Part shown: positions 48,871 through 61,659 of the stretch, piece after piece
Position numbering within the stretch: position 1 is the stretch's first letter
How the letters are laid out: each line of letters starts with the position of its first letter
NCBI RefSeq assembly: GCF_003073045.1
Contig: NC_037594.1
Location: forward strand, 29,190,737-29,254,736
Length of the DNA stretch: 64,000 nucleotides
Reading direction: 5' to 3'
Source: Pomacea canaliculata
Taxonomy: Eukaryota > Mollusca > Gastropoda > Architaenioglossa > Ampullariidae
The notes under the pieces: model-generated
The model's database searches: none
What the model was told of the DNA's origin: nothing
Seen by the model: only the letters and a program-made list of their open reading frames with translations
Program-made: the position numbers and the translations under genes

Positions 48871-49045
48871 CCAGCAGTTAAGGATATAATTATCACGGAA
48901 AGGCAGCCAGCCCTGTAAACAGATGCCACACGCACAGAAAAAAAAAAACAGCTTGCCTGAGACGAGGGCTGAACCCAGGAAAGCCATCCTTCACTGTAAT
49001 CCTTCACTGGCTAATCTTTGCGCCAACGAGTCTCCCAAAGCACAG
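48830..49045 (-). mobile_element. tRNA-derived SINE copy, reverse orientation
   Basis: On the minus strand GTTGGCGCAAAGATTAGCC (A-box-like) and GGGTTCAGCCCTCGTCTCA (B-box region) precede a CTGTTTACAGGGCTGGCTG stretch and a GCTCGGCGTTAAACACCAAT tail. The same order occurs in the copy near 61.6 kb and the B-box flank matches the copy at 11.47 kb. Confidence 0.65.
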
Positions 49046-49049
49046 AGGA

Positions 49050-50735
49050 GTTGGGGAGGGGAATCAAAAATCCCCTTAAACGACATTATTTTTCTTATTG
49101 AGTAGATTTTAATCTGTGCTGTACAATTCTATAATTTTGATATGTTTTTTTTTTTTTGCATTTTTACGGAATCAAACTCTTAAGTTTGAGAGGATTTATT
49201 ACGTTTACGTTCCTGCCTTTGCCTCTCAGAACTTGAGGAATGACACCTGTCCCCTGAACCAGTACAAGCATCCTTGCCATTTTACCTTTTTTTTTTTGGG
49301 GGGGGGGCATGTTACCGATGCAGAAAGACAGCAAATATTTCCAGACTATCACGGCATCACACAGCTAGCACGTGCTAAGACATGTTCGAAGTCACGTGCT
49401 TCTGAGTAAAGGAGACGTGCGTTCATTAGGCAGAAATGAAGACAAACCCATTTCCTCTTTTCAAAAAAAATAGTTCTGTTCACATGTCTTGTGTTCCTGG
49501 AACACACATCTTAATTTAATCACCACATTACTAACAAGATTAAAACGTCTTTTCCTTTATTTTTTTTTCCACCCCATTCATCTATTCAATGTGTTTCTCT
49601 TGCAAGCGGGATTCTGGTTGGATGGTTTATACGAAAAATAAAACGCAATTTCATTATGAAAAAAAAAATGGAGGATCTCTGTACAAGGAGCAAGTCGTGG
49701 GCAAATTAACACATCCAGAGATGTGTAGCCAGAAGTAAGATCTGAACTCAGAACCCTCGGGGCAGTGAAACCACCACGGTGTTAATAAGCCCCCATAGTG
49801 GGAGAGGGGTTGGCGGGAAAGATTTATATTTATTTATCCTGCCTTTAGACTACTTGTTTGGAATGCGTGGTGATGCACGAGGCTCAATGGACGGCCCCAT
49901 ACAGCCTTGTCGACAGCTGAGTCACGTGACTTCACCCTGCAACTGATCGATCAGTCGTGACGTCAGGAGGGTGGGTGATGGTCAGGAAAACAAGAGGAGG
50001 CAGGGTGGGCGGGTATTGGTAGGTCTGTAAGTCTCACCAGCAGAACAATCTGCCACAGGCTTTGGGAATCCGAAAAAGAAGAGAATCTAAGGTGAGGCGC
50101 GTGAACAGAGAGAGAGAGAGAGAAAGAAAGAAAACAAAAAGTTTGTCAGAGCGCAAAGAGGATTTTTGATTGACACCAGACCTTTACATCTTTTTTTTTT
50201 TCTTACCCTTCGCCCACTATCTACACGTCTCCTCCCCTCTATGCTTCAACAGCTTCTCTGCCATTGTTTCCACATGTCTGGAAAGGTGAGCAATGGAGAC
50301 AAAAAGAGGACGGGGAAATGTGTGGGCAGAGATCTTCATGCTGGAGACACTTTTACAAGCTTGTCCTGCTGTTTTCCTGACAAATGACATGGAGATCGCT
50401 CCACACAGTACAAAGAACGGAGCAGAAGGAAGGACGAAGAGAAAAAAGAATAGTTTTGTCTCTTCTTTGTCACACTTGACTACGGAGTCAGTGTTTTCTC
50501 CATATCCGCGTTTGAAAATGGATTTTTGGACCAAGAAAAACTACTTATTTTGTTTCTGCATTTATTTTATTTTTCACTTATTTTTATATTATATTTAATA
50601 AGTAATTATCTGTTTAAATTATTTTTTACCTCCTTTAGTTATTTTTTTAATAATTTTTTGGAAAAGGGAAAAATCATGCATACAAGTGGGTCAACCAACT
50701 AAAAAAAAAAATTAAACAAAAAATAATAATACAAC
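49050..50735. other. Gene-poor region
   Basis: A GC-richer stretch at 49880-50020 contains CACGTGAC and TGACGTCA motifs and may be regulatory, but nothing ties it to a gene. Confidence 0.35.
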
Positions 50736-50742
50736 GCACAGG

Positions 50743-50773
50743 AGGTGGTGGTGGTTGTTGTTGTTGTTGTTGG

Positions 50774-50823
<50 letters not shown>

Positions 50824-50826
50824 GGG
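50743..50826 (+). repeat. (GTT)n/(GGT)n microsatellite
   Basis: About 84 bases of GTT repeats with one GGTT interruption, starting with GGT units. Confidence 0.92.
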
Positions 50827-50829
50827 TTC

Positions 50830-53800
50830 ATTTACCACAAAAGAGTGACAACAAAACTAGTAAACAAGAAAATACGAAAAAATGGAACAGAAAAAGGAAA
50901 AAATCGCCAATACTGAATCACTATCAGTGAACATCGACAGCACGCTAATCATGATAGAAAAAGTTCAGTTGCCCACGCAGCTCAAACGCATGTGCCTCAT
51001 GGAACACCGCCGAGGGCAACAACTCGCCTGGAGCCAACAAAATCGTGTTTTCGTTGAGACAAGGAAGACATGACTCCGCGAAAAGCAATTTAATCACTCC
51101 AATTTTACAATTTTACATGGTTTTGTAACTGATCATCCTGATGGCCATCCATCATTTTTTTGTAATTGTTTTTTTTTTTTTTTCAATTTTATGTAGCAGG
51201 TTTTAGATGAAGTAAAAAACAGAGCTCGTCAGAGACTAAGGTTTGATCGATGGGCAGAAAAACGATATATTTCAATGTTTCTCAGCCTGTGACAGACGAA
51301 CAACAAATACTTAGGATTCTTTGGGTGTAGGTTGCTGTTTGTTTTTATCTTCGAAGTATGCATGACGATGGACGTGTGTGGCATTCACATCCGCCTCCGA
51401 GAAAAAAAAAGCAAAGACACGGGATGTGGCATTGCGAGACAAAGCCAGTGGAGAAATGTAGAGGATGCTTGTGACTGACGACAAAAACAAGCCACTGGCA
51501 TTTTGCAGTGCCTTTGATGGCTTTGTAAAAACAGATTACTTTCTGTCTAAATTTCGGGAAACACTTTTACTCAGTCCTACGCCTGCTTTTGGATTTCTCA
51601 TGCATATCTCACAGCATTTGCATCTCTCTTCTTCTAAGTAAGAACCCGTCCTCTGGGAGCTTTGATCAGATTTTATTTTCCAACCCCTCTCCCCCTCTCT
51701 CTCTCCCTCTCTCTTCTTTTGGATGTGCGTGTGGGTGTATAAACATGTAAATACATCGATTCATTGTGCAGATACGATTGTATCTTGGTTTATCAGGCTA
51801 CTATACATGTTCTGAGTTCGTTTGAATTTACCTAGAACTACAACAAGCAGGTACGAATATGAGTATGCGAGAGAGTGTGTGGCGTGGGTGGATGAGCTAG
51901 TGGACAAGTCCACGTGCAGGTCGGTAAAGAAAAAGCTGTTATTCATCGTATTCTGCAGATCAATCGCATCTGCCGCGAAACCAGTCAAGCAGAAAGAAGA
52001 AAACAAAGCAATTGGCTGTAAGGGCTGTCTCCCCTGGGACCATTTATATTTCGATTTGCACTGTAAACAGACACGCGGCTTTATTGTGAGTTTGTTTGGG
52101 GGTTAGTAGCTTTTAATCGTTTATTCCTGACATCCGGGGGTCACGACATCTGTTTCCCTACCTAAAAAAAATGAGAGAAGACATTTAACAGAATAACTGT
52201 CAGTGTGTTTCTGTATAGAGCGAAACAAACTGATAAATCACTTACTTTGTTGACTTTAAGGACCTTATCACGATTCGCTTCTAAATAATCGACAGTCGTT
52301 GTAAAATATGACTGACTCCTCCTAAGGCCTCGTGTCACGTGTGAGACGTCACGATTGTACCAGGTGCTATGCTCGTGATTGACAGAGCGTGACAGCGCTG
52401 ACCTACGCGAGTTCACCATCAATACACGAGAAATAAATTCTGGCGGAATACATTTTGACACTCCGAGTCACGATCTTCCGAATAGACTTTGAGGTTTGTT
52501 TGGCAGACTGGGTTCAGAACTTTGAGAATATTGTTATTTTTCAGTGTAAAACAGAGAAGTTTTCGTATTAATAGGTTTATTGTTTTTCGTTTTATTTCCA
52601 AATGTTCAATTATGCTTCTGTTAACAATCGCTTACGAGGGTTTTATCTTAATTTGTGTCGTTTACTCTTCTCTTATTTATTTTATTTATTTATTTAATTA
52701 TTTTTTTTTTACATTTCTTTTTTTTTTACAATAGTATCGGCACGATTATAACAAAAAAATTTAAATAACTATTGCTATTTTTAATTTTTATAAATATAAG
52801 ATTTGTGAAGTACATGTATTCTAACATGACTAAGAGTTAAAATTTCCACTGTTTATTCCTGCTAACTAAATGTTAAATTGAAGCTTATTTCGTTAAGTAA
52901 TGCGCCTTCCTCTGTCTAATCCCTTTCCCGTCTTCCTGTAATAGCACAGCAAATGCGGGCTTACAACCGTTGTGAAAACAGTATGAGATGAATGGAGTTT
53001 TTAAGCAATAAACACGAAATTATGGTAGTGTCTTTGGAAAGTAGAGCAGCCAAGCTCTTTGATTTCAGTTTAGGACAAAATGGTGCAATTTCCTCCGGAA
53101 ACTGGTGGCTTTTCCATTTGAAAGATCATGAGGTTAAAGTTTATTTTTGTCCATTCACGAGATTGAGGCCAAAAACAACAGCTTACTTTATTTTTTAGTA
53201 CCTTTCCAGTCGGTCTGGTGTCCTCGCCACCAAGTGGGACATCTAGATGGCAAGGAGTCATCTGGAGGGCTTTTTCTTATTTGACCTCTCTCTCACACAC
53301 ACACACACTCACACATACACCGTCTCTGCAATGCTCTGTCTCTCTCTCACACACACACCATCCAATCCTCCTCAATAAAAAAATAATGAGTTCGATTAAG
53401 AAAGAATATCAACAGGATGCCTGTCTTAAACTCTTTTTACTCGCGTCCTCGTGGTTATTACGCGCAGCAACATTTATGATCCAAAGAAGAAACAACCAGC
53501 GGCCACAACCCAGCAAGTTCTCAGGAGATGAAAGGGCAACAACCTTTCTAAGACAGTCCGCGCTGCCATTTTATGACTAGTTTGCCAAGAGAACAGATTC
53601 TAATCCCATGGCTTGAAATAAAATTCTAAACAATTTCATTTCCGGTGGGAAATAATCTCTTAGTCCCAAAACATTATTCCAGTGCATAAATGTCACAAGC
53701 TGGCTGCAATAAAATTGGAGCTAACATTATTGCTGTGAAGTGTTTGAACCCTACTCAAAAGGTTGAACCCTACGTCGACTGCGAGGACCAGCTTCAGTTT

Positions 53801-53985
53801 CCTTCGACAGCTGCAGCAGCAGCCACTCAACTTGTACAAACACCTACAAACCACAGCTGCAGCAGCAGTCGCTCACATTGTACACCAACCACAGCTTGGC
53901 GTACAACAACATATTTACACGAAAACCATGAACCATTATAAAATCATTGCAATATACTGTTTCTTCTTTGAATACTGCTTACAGC
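50830..53985. other. Gene-poor region
   Basis: Short CA runs near 53295 and 53349. No supported exon. Confidence 0.4.
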
Positions 53986-53988
53986 CAT

Positions 53989-54050
53989 TATCATCATCAT
54001 CGTCGTCGTCGTCGTCGTCGTCATCGTCAATCGTCAATCATCATCATTAT
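53989..54050 (+). repeat. ATC/GTC trinucleotide array
   Basis: (ATC)n passing into (GTC)8 and back to imperfect ATC repeats. Confidence 0.85.
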
Positions 54051-54571
54051 TTCCCTTAACCTCTTCCCTAACAATCATACAAAAAGTAAAAGGAGCTTCT
54101 AGTTAATTGTCTGGCATGTAAATTTTTTTAATTACTCGGTAGGGAAATGTTCTTTCCCCTGTCCATTCCTCTGACGCTAACAAAATATTCCCATTTCCCT
54201 TCCTCCTGAGTAATCGATCTTTCCCCATCGCCCCTGATCGATCCGCTGTTCCTTCTCTTGCCTGTGTTAACACTAAACACTCGAGTTCAGTCTCTCCACG
54301 ATACTCTGATACTCCACCTTCCGCCAGAGGGAACTTTGACCACCAATGGAAATGTCTTCCTGGATTAGGGCCACGACGCCGGTCAGGATTTTGGAAGAAA
54401 GGTTGAAGGAAGCAGTTTGGGAAGAAGATGTATGTCTTGGTCAAACAGAGACTTGTGATTCCGCAATGTGTGAAGGTGTAGTCGATGATTCTGTCATTTG
54501 ACTTCAGACAGCCACCCTCACTAAGTTAATTGTTAGTTGCTGGTCATCGTCCTCTTTTCAATGTAATGGGA

Positions 54572-54720
54572 AGATTTGATAGAGTGTTGGCATACAAGAC
54601 CAACAGAGCGCTGGTTCGATACCCGTGAGGCGCAGCAAACTTCCCCAGTTAACCCAACTATCTGGAAGAACTAACCTGACTCCATAGAGGGTTGGAGAAA
54701 GTAGAGAGAGAGAGTCCCAA
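54572..54720 (+). mobile_element. Possible second tRNA-like SINE
   Basis: A perfect B box (GGTTCGATACC, 54613-54623) about 35 bases after an A-box-like TTGATAGAGTGTTGGC. The tail differs from the 11.4 kb family. No second copy is seen in the window. Confidence 0.4.
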
Positions 54721-54729
54721 GAAAAGTAG

Positions 54730-57700
54730 AGTAGCATAACAGCATAGCAAAGTGTTTGGCAAGAAAACTGCCACCAGAAGGCTACTCTGATACCTAAAAA
54801 TAAACAGGCTGATGAAGCTCTACTGCCTTTGTATTACAATCTTTCGAAATATCAGTTAGAGACAATGGCAGGACTGGAGATGTCGAATCCAATGTTACAA
54901 TCATCGAAGACCAACGCGAAATACACAGCAAGGGACCGCTACACAAATCCTGTCCTACACACTACAAGGGAGGTTGGAGCACAAGGACTGTGCTGTGGGA
55001 AGATGGACTCCATCTTGACTCAGAACCTGAGTGAGGAAAGATGGTCTCACTAATTGCAAGAGAAGAAGCGACAGCTCTGGGATTCCTTCATCTGCGATGA
55101 TTGAAGGACACAAAGCAGACCCAATACCTTAGTCGTTTTGAAGAATTCTCTTCCATTTCAGGTCCACCGCGAGAAAAAACAGCGACCCAAGGCTCTGCCA
55201 GCTTCACGTTGTGCGGGAGGGCAAAGGTCGCTGCGTGGTCTGTGGCTAATGGCGAATGGAGTTTCATTCTGGAAGCTTCTTTGCTGGAGACTTCATCACG
55301 CCGACCATCGCACACCTCATCACGCACTGCGCACGTGCGGTACTGAAAGTCTGTAGCCAGCGGGGAAGCAAACATCTGTCACCACACAGTCGACACTTGA
55401 GCAGTCTCTTGGGGATGATATGACATCTGTAGGGTTTTTTTTCCCCATCTACAACCTTTTAAAATAAACGGCTGTTTTTCATCTTGATGAAAGCACTTAA
55501 TGTTTCTGCCTTAAATAGGTCGCTCGATATCAGAGAAACCTCTTCTGTAAGTGTGTGGCGGCGATGTCCCGTGATTACAAACCATTATCGCCTTTCTAAC
55601 TTCTATGGAAGCATCTTGTCATCCCAAGCTTCCGCCCATCTCCTTCCCTTCTTGCAACTCGTGTGCAGTGTGAAAGCCATTTTCTAATTAAGAACTATTG
55701 CATGTAATTATGCGCAAGACATAAAGAAAATAGGAATGTTCTTTTTTTATCTCTTTGGTTGTTTAAATGTAGAAGTGGGCATGATTATTGGATTGCGCAA
55801 TCATCAAAAATCGACTCACAAACTCACGAAGTAAACAGATATCTCAGCAGGAAAATGTCCAAGAAATGATTTTCAAAATTTGTGTTTCATTTGTCTTACC
55901 GCAGTCCAAGAAATGGAAGCGAAAGAGAAGCCGTGAGCATAATATGCAAATGGATGGAGAAAGAGGAGAAAATAAATTATTGCACCAGAGCCTTTGACAA
56001 GAATTAGTGCTGATGACTCAGGGCTCGTAAAGGATTAAACAAATGGAGGCAATAAATGACAAAAATATTTTTGCATGCATGGAACTCCAAGAGGAAAATA
56101 CTGCTCTTCGTGTCCTGTCATTGCGTGTGATTGGAAGGATTCTGCTGCATTTTGGGGATAGGTGGTCAAGAAAGTTAATGATGAAATGTTTAATTTTCAC
56201 ACACACACACACACACAGCAGTTGAGGTTGTAAGGTTCTCCGACCCAAACTCAACAAGTTACACAAGATGTTAACTTCAATGGCGCGTCCTTCTGGAACT
56301 GCCAGCCTGCTGCGCTGCACCAGCTTTAAACACGGCAAATAAAAACATTGAAAGGATCCAAAATAGTAACTAACGGGGGAGCACTGAGCTATATTTAGCC
56401 CTGCTGATCCGTTCTTCTGAACGGAGGGTCCGTGTAATGGCTTTGCTTTTATATAGAAACGATCTCCTTCCTTGTTGGTTTTTTTTTTCTCTCTCTCTCG
56501 TACGCGAAGCTCTGGGACTTGAATCGATAGCAGTAAGTCGTAAGAACAACGCTAGTTCGTGAGCTTGTTGGAAAAATAGACAAGAAGAAAGATGTATGAA
56601 GATGGAGTTGTTTGTTTGAAAATTGACCTTATTTGATAGCAATACGTCACTTCCGGCGCATGTTCGCTAAAAGCAAACGTGAAAGCCTTTCTCTAGCCGT
56701 TCGATGTCCACCCAAACCTCCAATTTTAAAAATGATTGTGGATGAGTGCGGCCTTTTTGTCTCTTTTCTTTTCTGACTTAACTCTTCCCAGAAGAGCAAG
56801 CTATTAATTTTAAGTGAGCAGTCTTTATCTTTCTCCTTGCTGTTGCCCCAGGGGTGATATAAGGGATCGCTTGCCAGTTATGAGTTACCATGACCAGGTT
56901 TTCTGGCTCGGTCCTTTTATAGTTCAGTCTCTTTGCTACACTTCATCCCTCCCAGCAGTGACCGTTTATTCATTACAATGATCTGTCCCTTGGCTCCATA
57001 TAATAGTTTCTCTTATGGTCTTCTTCTTCAGTTGTGGCTAATCGTGAATGGGAGTGAACACCACTCTGCTTCGTTGTTTGTCCCTTTATACCAGGGTTGT
57101 TGGTTGATTCCCAAGGTAGAGTAAGAAGAGTTCAGCTCGTGCCTAACCTCATCTGTAGTATTAGAAGAATGAGGATGAGGATGAGGATGAGTATGATGAT
57201 GATGGAGACTGAGGAGGACTAAAAATATATCTGAAATAATCCAGACATTCAGTTGAATTTACTTCTCTTTTCATTATTATCTTTATTAGACGGATTACAG
57301 AAGAGGAAGATTGTCTCTTTGGCTGTATGCAAATCGCACGGCTTGGTCAGTCCACAGAAGTCTTCATAACCAGCCTGCGCTGATTGAACTGTTTGTGAAA
57401 GGCAACTGATAAAAGGGACATGCTTTCATGAGAAAACTGTCTCTAGAATATTGAATTAGAAAGAATAACCAATGCAAAATAGGATTATACAGTACATGCT
57501 CCGTTATTGTCCCTGTGAGAACCTGAAGCAGTTGTAGTTGCTGCTGATGCTGTGAAATGCTAAATAGTTTTTGTGTACTTCTCGATGGGCGAGTGGATTT
57601 TTTCTCAGCTCGTCTTGCCTTTCTGAGACTGGGGAAGGGAATTGCAACCATGCAGGAAATAATGAGCAGACAGCTCGAGCGTTTTATACAGCTTTTCCAC

Positions 57701-60240
57701 TTTCAAATCAGAACTAAACCCCACATTTTTCATACCAATGGCCTTAAAGATTTAGCTGGTAAGCATGGCTGGATACTTGTCTCAGAGGTTGGTAGCTCGA
57801 TGTATGAGAATGAGTACATCACTGTAATGTGTTCAAGATCAGTCCGATTCATTTCATCGTCATTTTCTTTTGCTTTTCTTCATCTTTATCGTCGTTTACT
57901 GTTGTTGTCATCATCTTAACATCTGATGAATGGTCAGAGGTATTTTTTTTAGATGACCTTCCACCCTGTTATCTTCATTTTCCAACCGATGAACAGAAAT
58001 ACTTTCTAAGGGCAGCCGGTCTGTGAAACTAAAGCCGGAGGATCAAGAGAAGGCGGTGAGCTTTCAGGAAACCAAATGACTGCACGCAGACGAAATTGTT
58101 CAACCATCACTAGAGAGAGCTTTCTCTTGTCTTCCGTTCTTCCGCCCAGCTGGGTCCCATCTCTGCCCACCCTTTTGAAGTTCTTCCAACCGGCCTCGCG
58201 GTCACTTCGAAGTATTCCAAATTCTGATCAAGCATAATTCTTTCACATGTTACCTTTGGTAATCCACCCCAAAATCCCCGTGTTTACATATTTGTTTGTC
58301 GAATTGAATGCAGGGGATATCGTCATTCGCCACACCAAACACCAGAGAGGAAGACAATCATCTATTATTTTCTGCTTGACCGAAACCTTTCATCGATAAT
58401 TTAGCTTTTCTTGAATTTTGACAAGGAAGCAGATAGGTTAATGTTCTGTACTAAAAACAAGTCTTTCGAAGAAATAGCAAACCCAGTAAATGAGTTTCAT
58501 GAACAGGTAATAAATTCCCCCCGGAAATCCCCAAGTGTTCACGGCATCTCGCTCCAGGCGAGTAATGTCTCTCCCTCCATGCTAGCACAGCCATCCGCTT
58601 TTTTACAGTTTTGTCAGAAAATCAATCCTTCTACCTTCATGACATCCTATAACTCTCCACTCTGTCGCTAGATGTCTCTGTGTATCTTGCAAACATAGGC
58701 TGTGATGATGAATCAAACACAGCTGAAGACTCGGTTTGTTTCCAGACATCGTCCTCGGCTAGAACTGCTCTGGTTTGTGTCAAAAAAAAACTTTCTTGGT
58801 TGCTTTCAGTTTGTTCCTTTCATCCTTCCTGAATTCTTTGGATGAAACATGTCTTTGAGAGTCCTGCAGATGGGCATTTGAGGACAGATCGATGAGCTGT
58901 TTCTACCGCATCTTTCTTTGCTGTCTTCTCTGTGTGTGTGTGTGTGTGAGAGAGAGACTTATTTCATCCTTCACTCTTGCAAGATATACAATACTTCCAT
59001 TGCAAGTCAAGCACTTTCATCACAAGCTATCATGTCCAGTGTATTCCCTGCTGAACTAGACATGCAGCACTTTCATCAGAGAACAAACAATTGTATGTCG
59101 TGTAGTATAGTATTTTCATTTCCACCCGATGCACCGAACAGACGAGCTGCTTACTTTTCGATGGCGACCTGCTGATGCGTCCTACAGGATCAACACGCGC
59201 GTGCACGTGCGGCGCATGCATGAGTGCCGGCATGCTTACTCGTGTTAACATCCTCATCATTTCTTGAAATGAAATGATACACCAGGGAACTCTCTCATGA
59301 TGGAGATGCTGGACACCTTGGTTCCAACAAACCTTAGCCAGAAACCCCATCACATTGGCAGTCATCCTGTTGGCTGTTGTGTCCCTAGTGTGGCGTGTGC
59401 ACGCGTGCATAAACGTGATTCTGTTTTTATTTTGTTTTTCCAACTGTAGCCTTGTCTATATTTTAGTTTCTTTTTAATCTAAGTTTTTTTTTTTCTTCAA
59501 GCTCAAAATAGTTGTCTTCTTAACAAAGTGGTTTACCGTATGACACGATACGTCGAAGATGTAGCTTGATCCTTCCCTTTCTTTACCTTAATTCTCTCCC
59601 TTCTCAACTGCCCTCGCACTCTATTTTTCCACACCCACTCCATTCCTCACTCATCTTGTTTTTGCAAACTCTTACTAATTCCAAAGTGCACGAACTGTAT
59701 TCTAGAGAAACAATGAAATGTGCTAAAAATGGATTTGTGTCCTCTGAATGTACTTTCTCGTGGGTGAGCAGTCCTTGTAGTATCTGCATTCTTCAATAAT
59801 TTAAGGTTTTGAAAAGTCCTTCATGGCAAAGACAGCAGCAGGTATGGGCGTATCTTTGTTGCCAGTGATATATATATATATGATCGATCAGCTGAGCTTT
59901 GCATGTGGTCTTAAATGTGCCTCCGAGCTGCTGTTGGCAAAGTCTTTTGTAAGAGCATCAATCTTCACCGTGTTACCCCGTCAGGACTCATTTAGCCCAC
60001 CCTCACCACCATCTTGAGAGCTATATATATATATCTTTACTTTTCTACTATGTGTTGTAGAAACTGTTGAGGCGGGTGTAGAAGTATCAATGAGTTTTTT
60101 TTTTTTCTTCCTTTATTTGCTTTCTTCTCTGCCTCTTTCGAAATAGCCTGATTTCAGTTTTTCGCTCGTTCTTTTCCGGTTGTGTATAAATTCTTCAGGC
60201 AAGAGAGGAAATTCCTTCTGCTGCATTTGCCTTGTCGTCA
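54730..60240. other. Gene-poor region, nothing recognised
   Basis: A GATGAG repeat at 57169-57206, short CA/GT runs at 56201 and 58931, and CpG-richer sequence at 55150-55370. No exon chain. Confidence 0.4.
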
Positions 60241-60243
60241 GTA

Positions 60244-60497
60244 AGCGAGAGTGACTTACACGTGGTCCTCCCGCTCGCCCGCTCGCTTTGCACGAAGTAG
60301 TCGTCCATGATTACCGGAAAGCCTCCTGCCCCTCTTCAGCCTGGAGGAGAAGGTCTGGCGGGCCAGTCGCCAGCTTTGTGACACCTGAAGGATGTGACGA
60401 TATCGGACAGACAGGTTCAAACAGATCGGGTGGTCCGTGCGGTGTGTTGCTGTAGGCGCTGGCACCCTGATTCCAGCCACAGGTGAGTACCTGAGTA
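60244..60497 (-). CDS. Possible exon with candidate start codon on the minus strand
   Basis: A GC-rich block bounded on the minus strand by an acceptor-like CTACTCAG and a donor-like CACGT|GTAAGT (about 60258). An ATG just before the donor (near 60309) opens MDDYFVQSERASGRTT, which could be a short first coding segment. No downstream exon was found and I recognise no family. Confidence 0.2.
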
Positions 60498-60529
60498 GGT
60501 ACATTGTACACTGTACACCGTGTGGTCAA

Positions 60530-61490
60530 CAGTTGAGTCTGTACGCAGGTACAGTCTTACTGGATGTCATTTTGCTGCAGTCTTGTATTTTGTCAGAGTA
60601 TTGACAAGAACGAGGACACTTCCGATGGTGATATTGTGATAAAGTTGGAAGAATGGCCATGATGAATGATTAGCGAGGGAGTTAAAAACTTTCCAGTATG
60701 TTTCACTCTTGTGTTCTTCGATCGTTAGAAGAACTTGTGTTCCTTAGTTTTTTTTTCCAAATTATTATTGTCAATGCACTCAAAATTTTTCATTAGTCTC
60801 TCTCTCTCTCCTTTTTTTCGTTTGTTCTTTCTTCCCTCGTATGAATGTCTGCAGCTGCGCGCGCTCACGTGCCAGCGTGCGATTGCGTTTTCATGAGCAC
60901 GTCCCTCCAGTCAATCCAAAAGGCTATTTTCCCTGAGAGTCTTTTCGCTGCAAAGCTGTCAGTAATTTTTCTTTAGGTCCCTCGTGCTTCCTAAGTATGA
61001 TGTATGCAGTCTGTATCAGCCAGTTTATTCTCAGCTGCATCATTCTTTGAGAATGTGTCTTGCTAACTACATGATTCACTACAGTTCCAAGGCAAATTTT
61101 TTTTCTAGAACAAGAGAGAGGGTTGGTCTTACCCGGGTAAAAAGGTCAGGAGCAGACTCTGTACTTACTTTCGCCTTCATTGCTTCCGTCTGGCCGGGGG
61201 AGACCTGTCTCTCCTTTGGCTGCTGGAGCGTGCAGAGGGAGATATGGCGATACAGACTTGGTTTATTAACTGGGTTGAGTTCATTACAAGATAATAACCC
61301 ACAAATTTCATTGATTCAATATGGCTTCAATTCATGTATAGAAAAAAACTGCAGTTCTTGAGTTTTGAAAGGAGGTCAAGGCCTCACTTCTGCGACATAA
61401 CAAAGTGAACTTGATGTTACGGTAGCTCATCATTGCCATAACTCAAATATCACGGGTATGTGAATAAACACAGCAGAAGATGTTAGTTGA
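60530..61490. other. Gene-poor region, nothing recognised
   Basis: No supported exon or repeat. Confidence 0.4.
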
Positions 61491-61494
61491 GGGG

Positions 61495-61650
61495 AAGTAA
61501 TTAGTTGTGTTAAGCCGAGCAAGCAATTAAGGCAGTCAGTCCTGTAAACAGATGCCACGTGCAAAGAAACAACAGCGTGCCCGAGACGAGATCTGAACCC
61601 AGGACACCCAATCCTGACTGTACTAATGACAGATGAAGATCTCTAGGGAT
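61495..61650 (-). mobile_element. tRNA-derived SINE copy, reverse orientation, truncated head
   Basis: The minus strand has GGGTTCAGATCTCGTCTCGG, then GCACGCTGTTGTTTC, CTGTTTACAGGACTGACTG and a GCTCGGCTTAACAC tail, co-linear with the copy at 48.9 kb. The A-box half is poorly preserved. Confidence 0.6.
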
Positions 61651-61659
61651 GTGGAGGTC

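Noticed and set aside
49735-49800. Possible SINE B box (GAGTTCAGATCTT on minus)
   Set aside because: No A box and no alignment to the other SINE copies.
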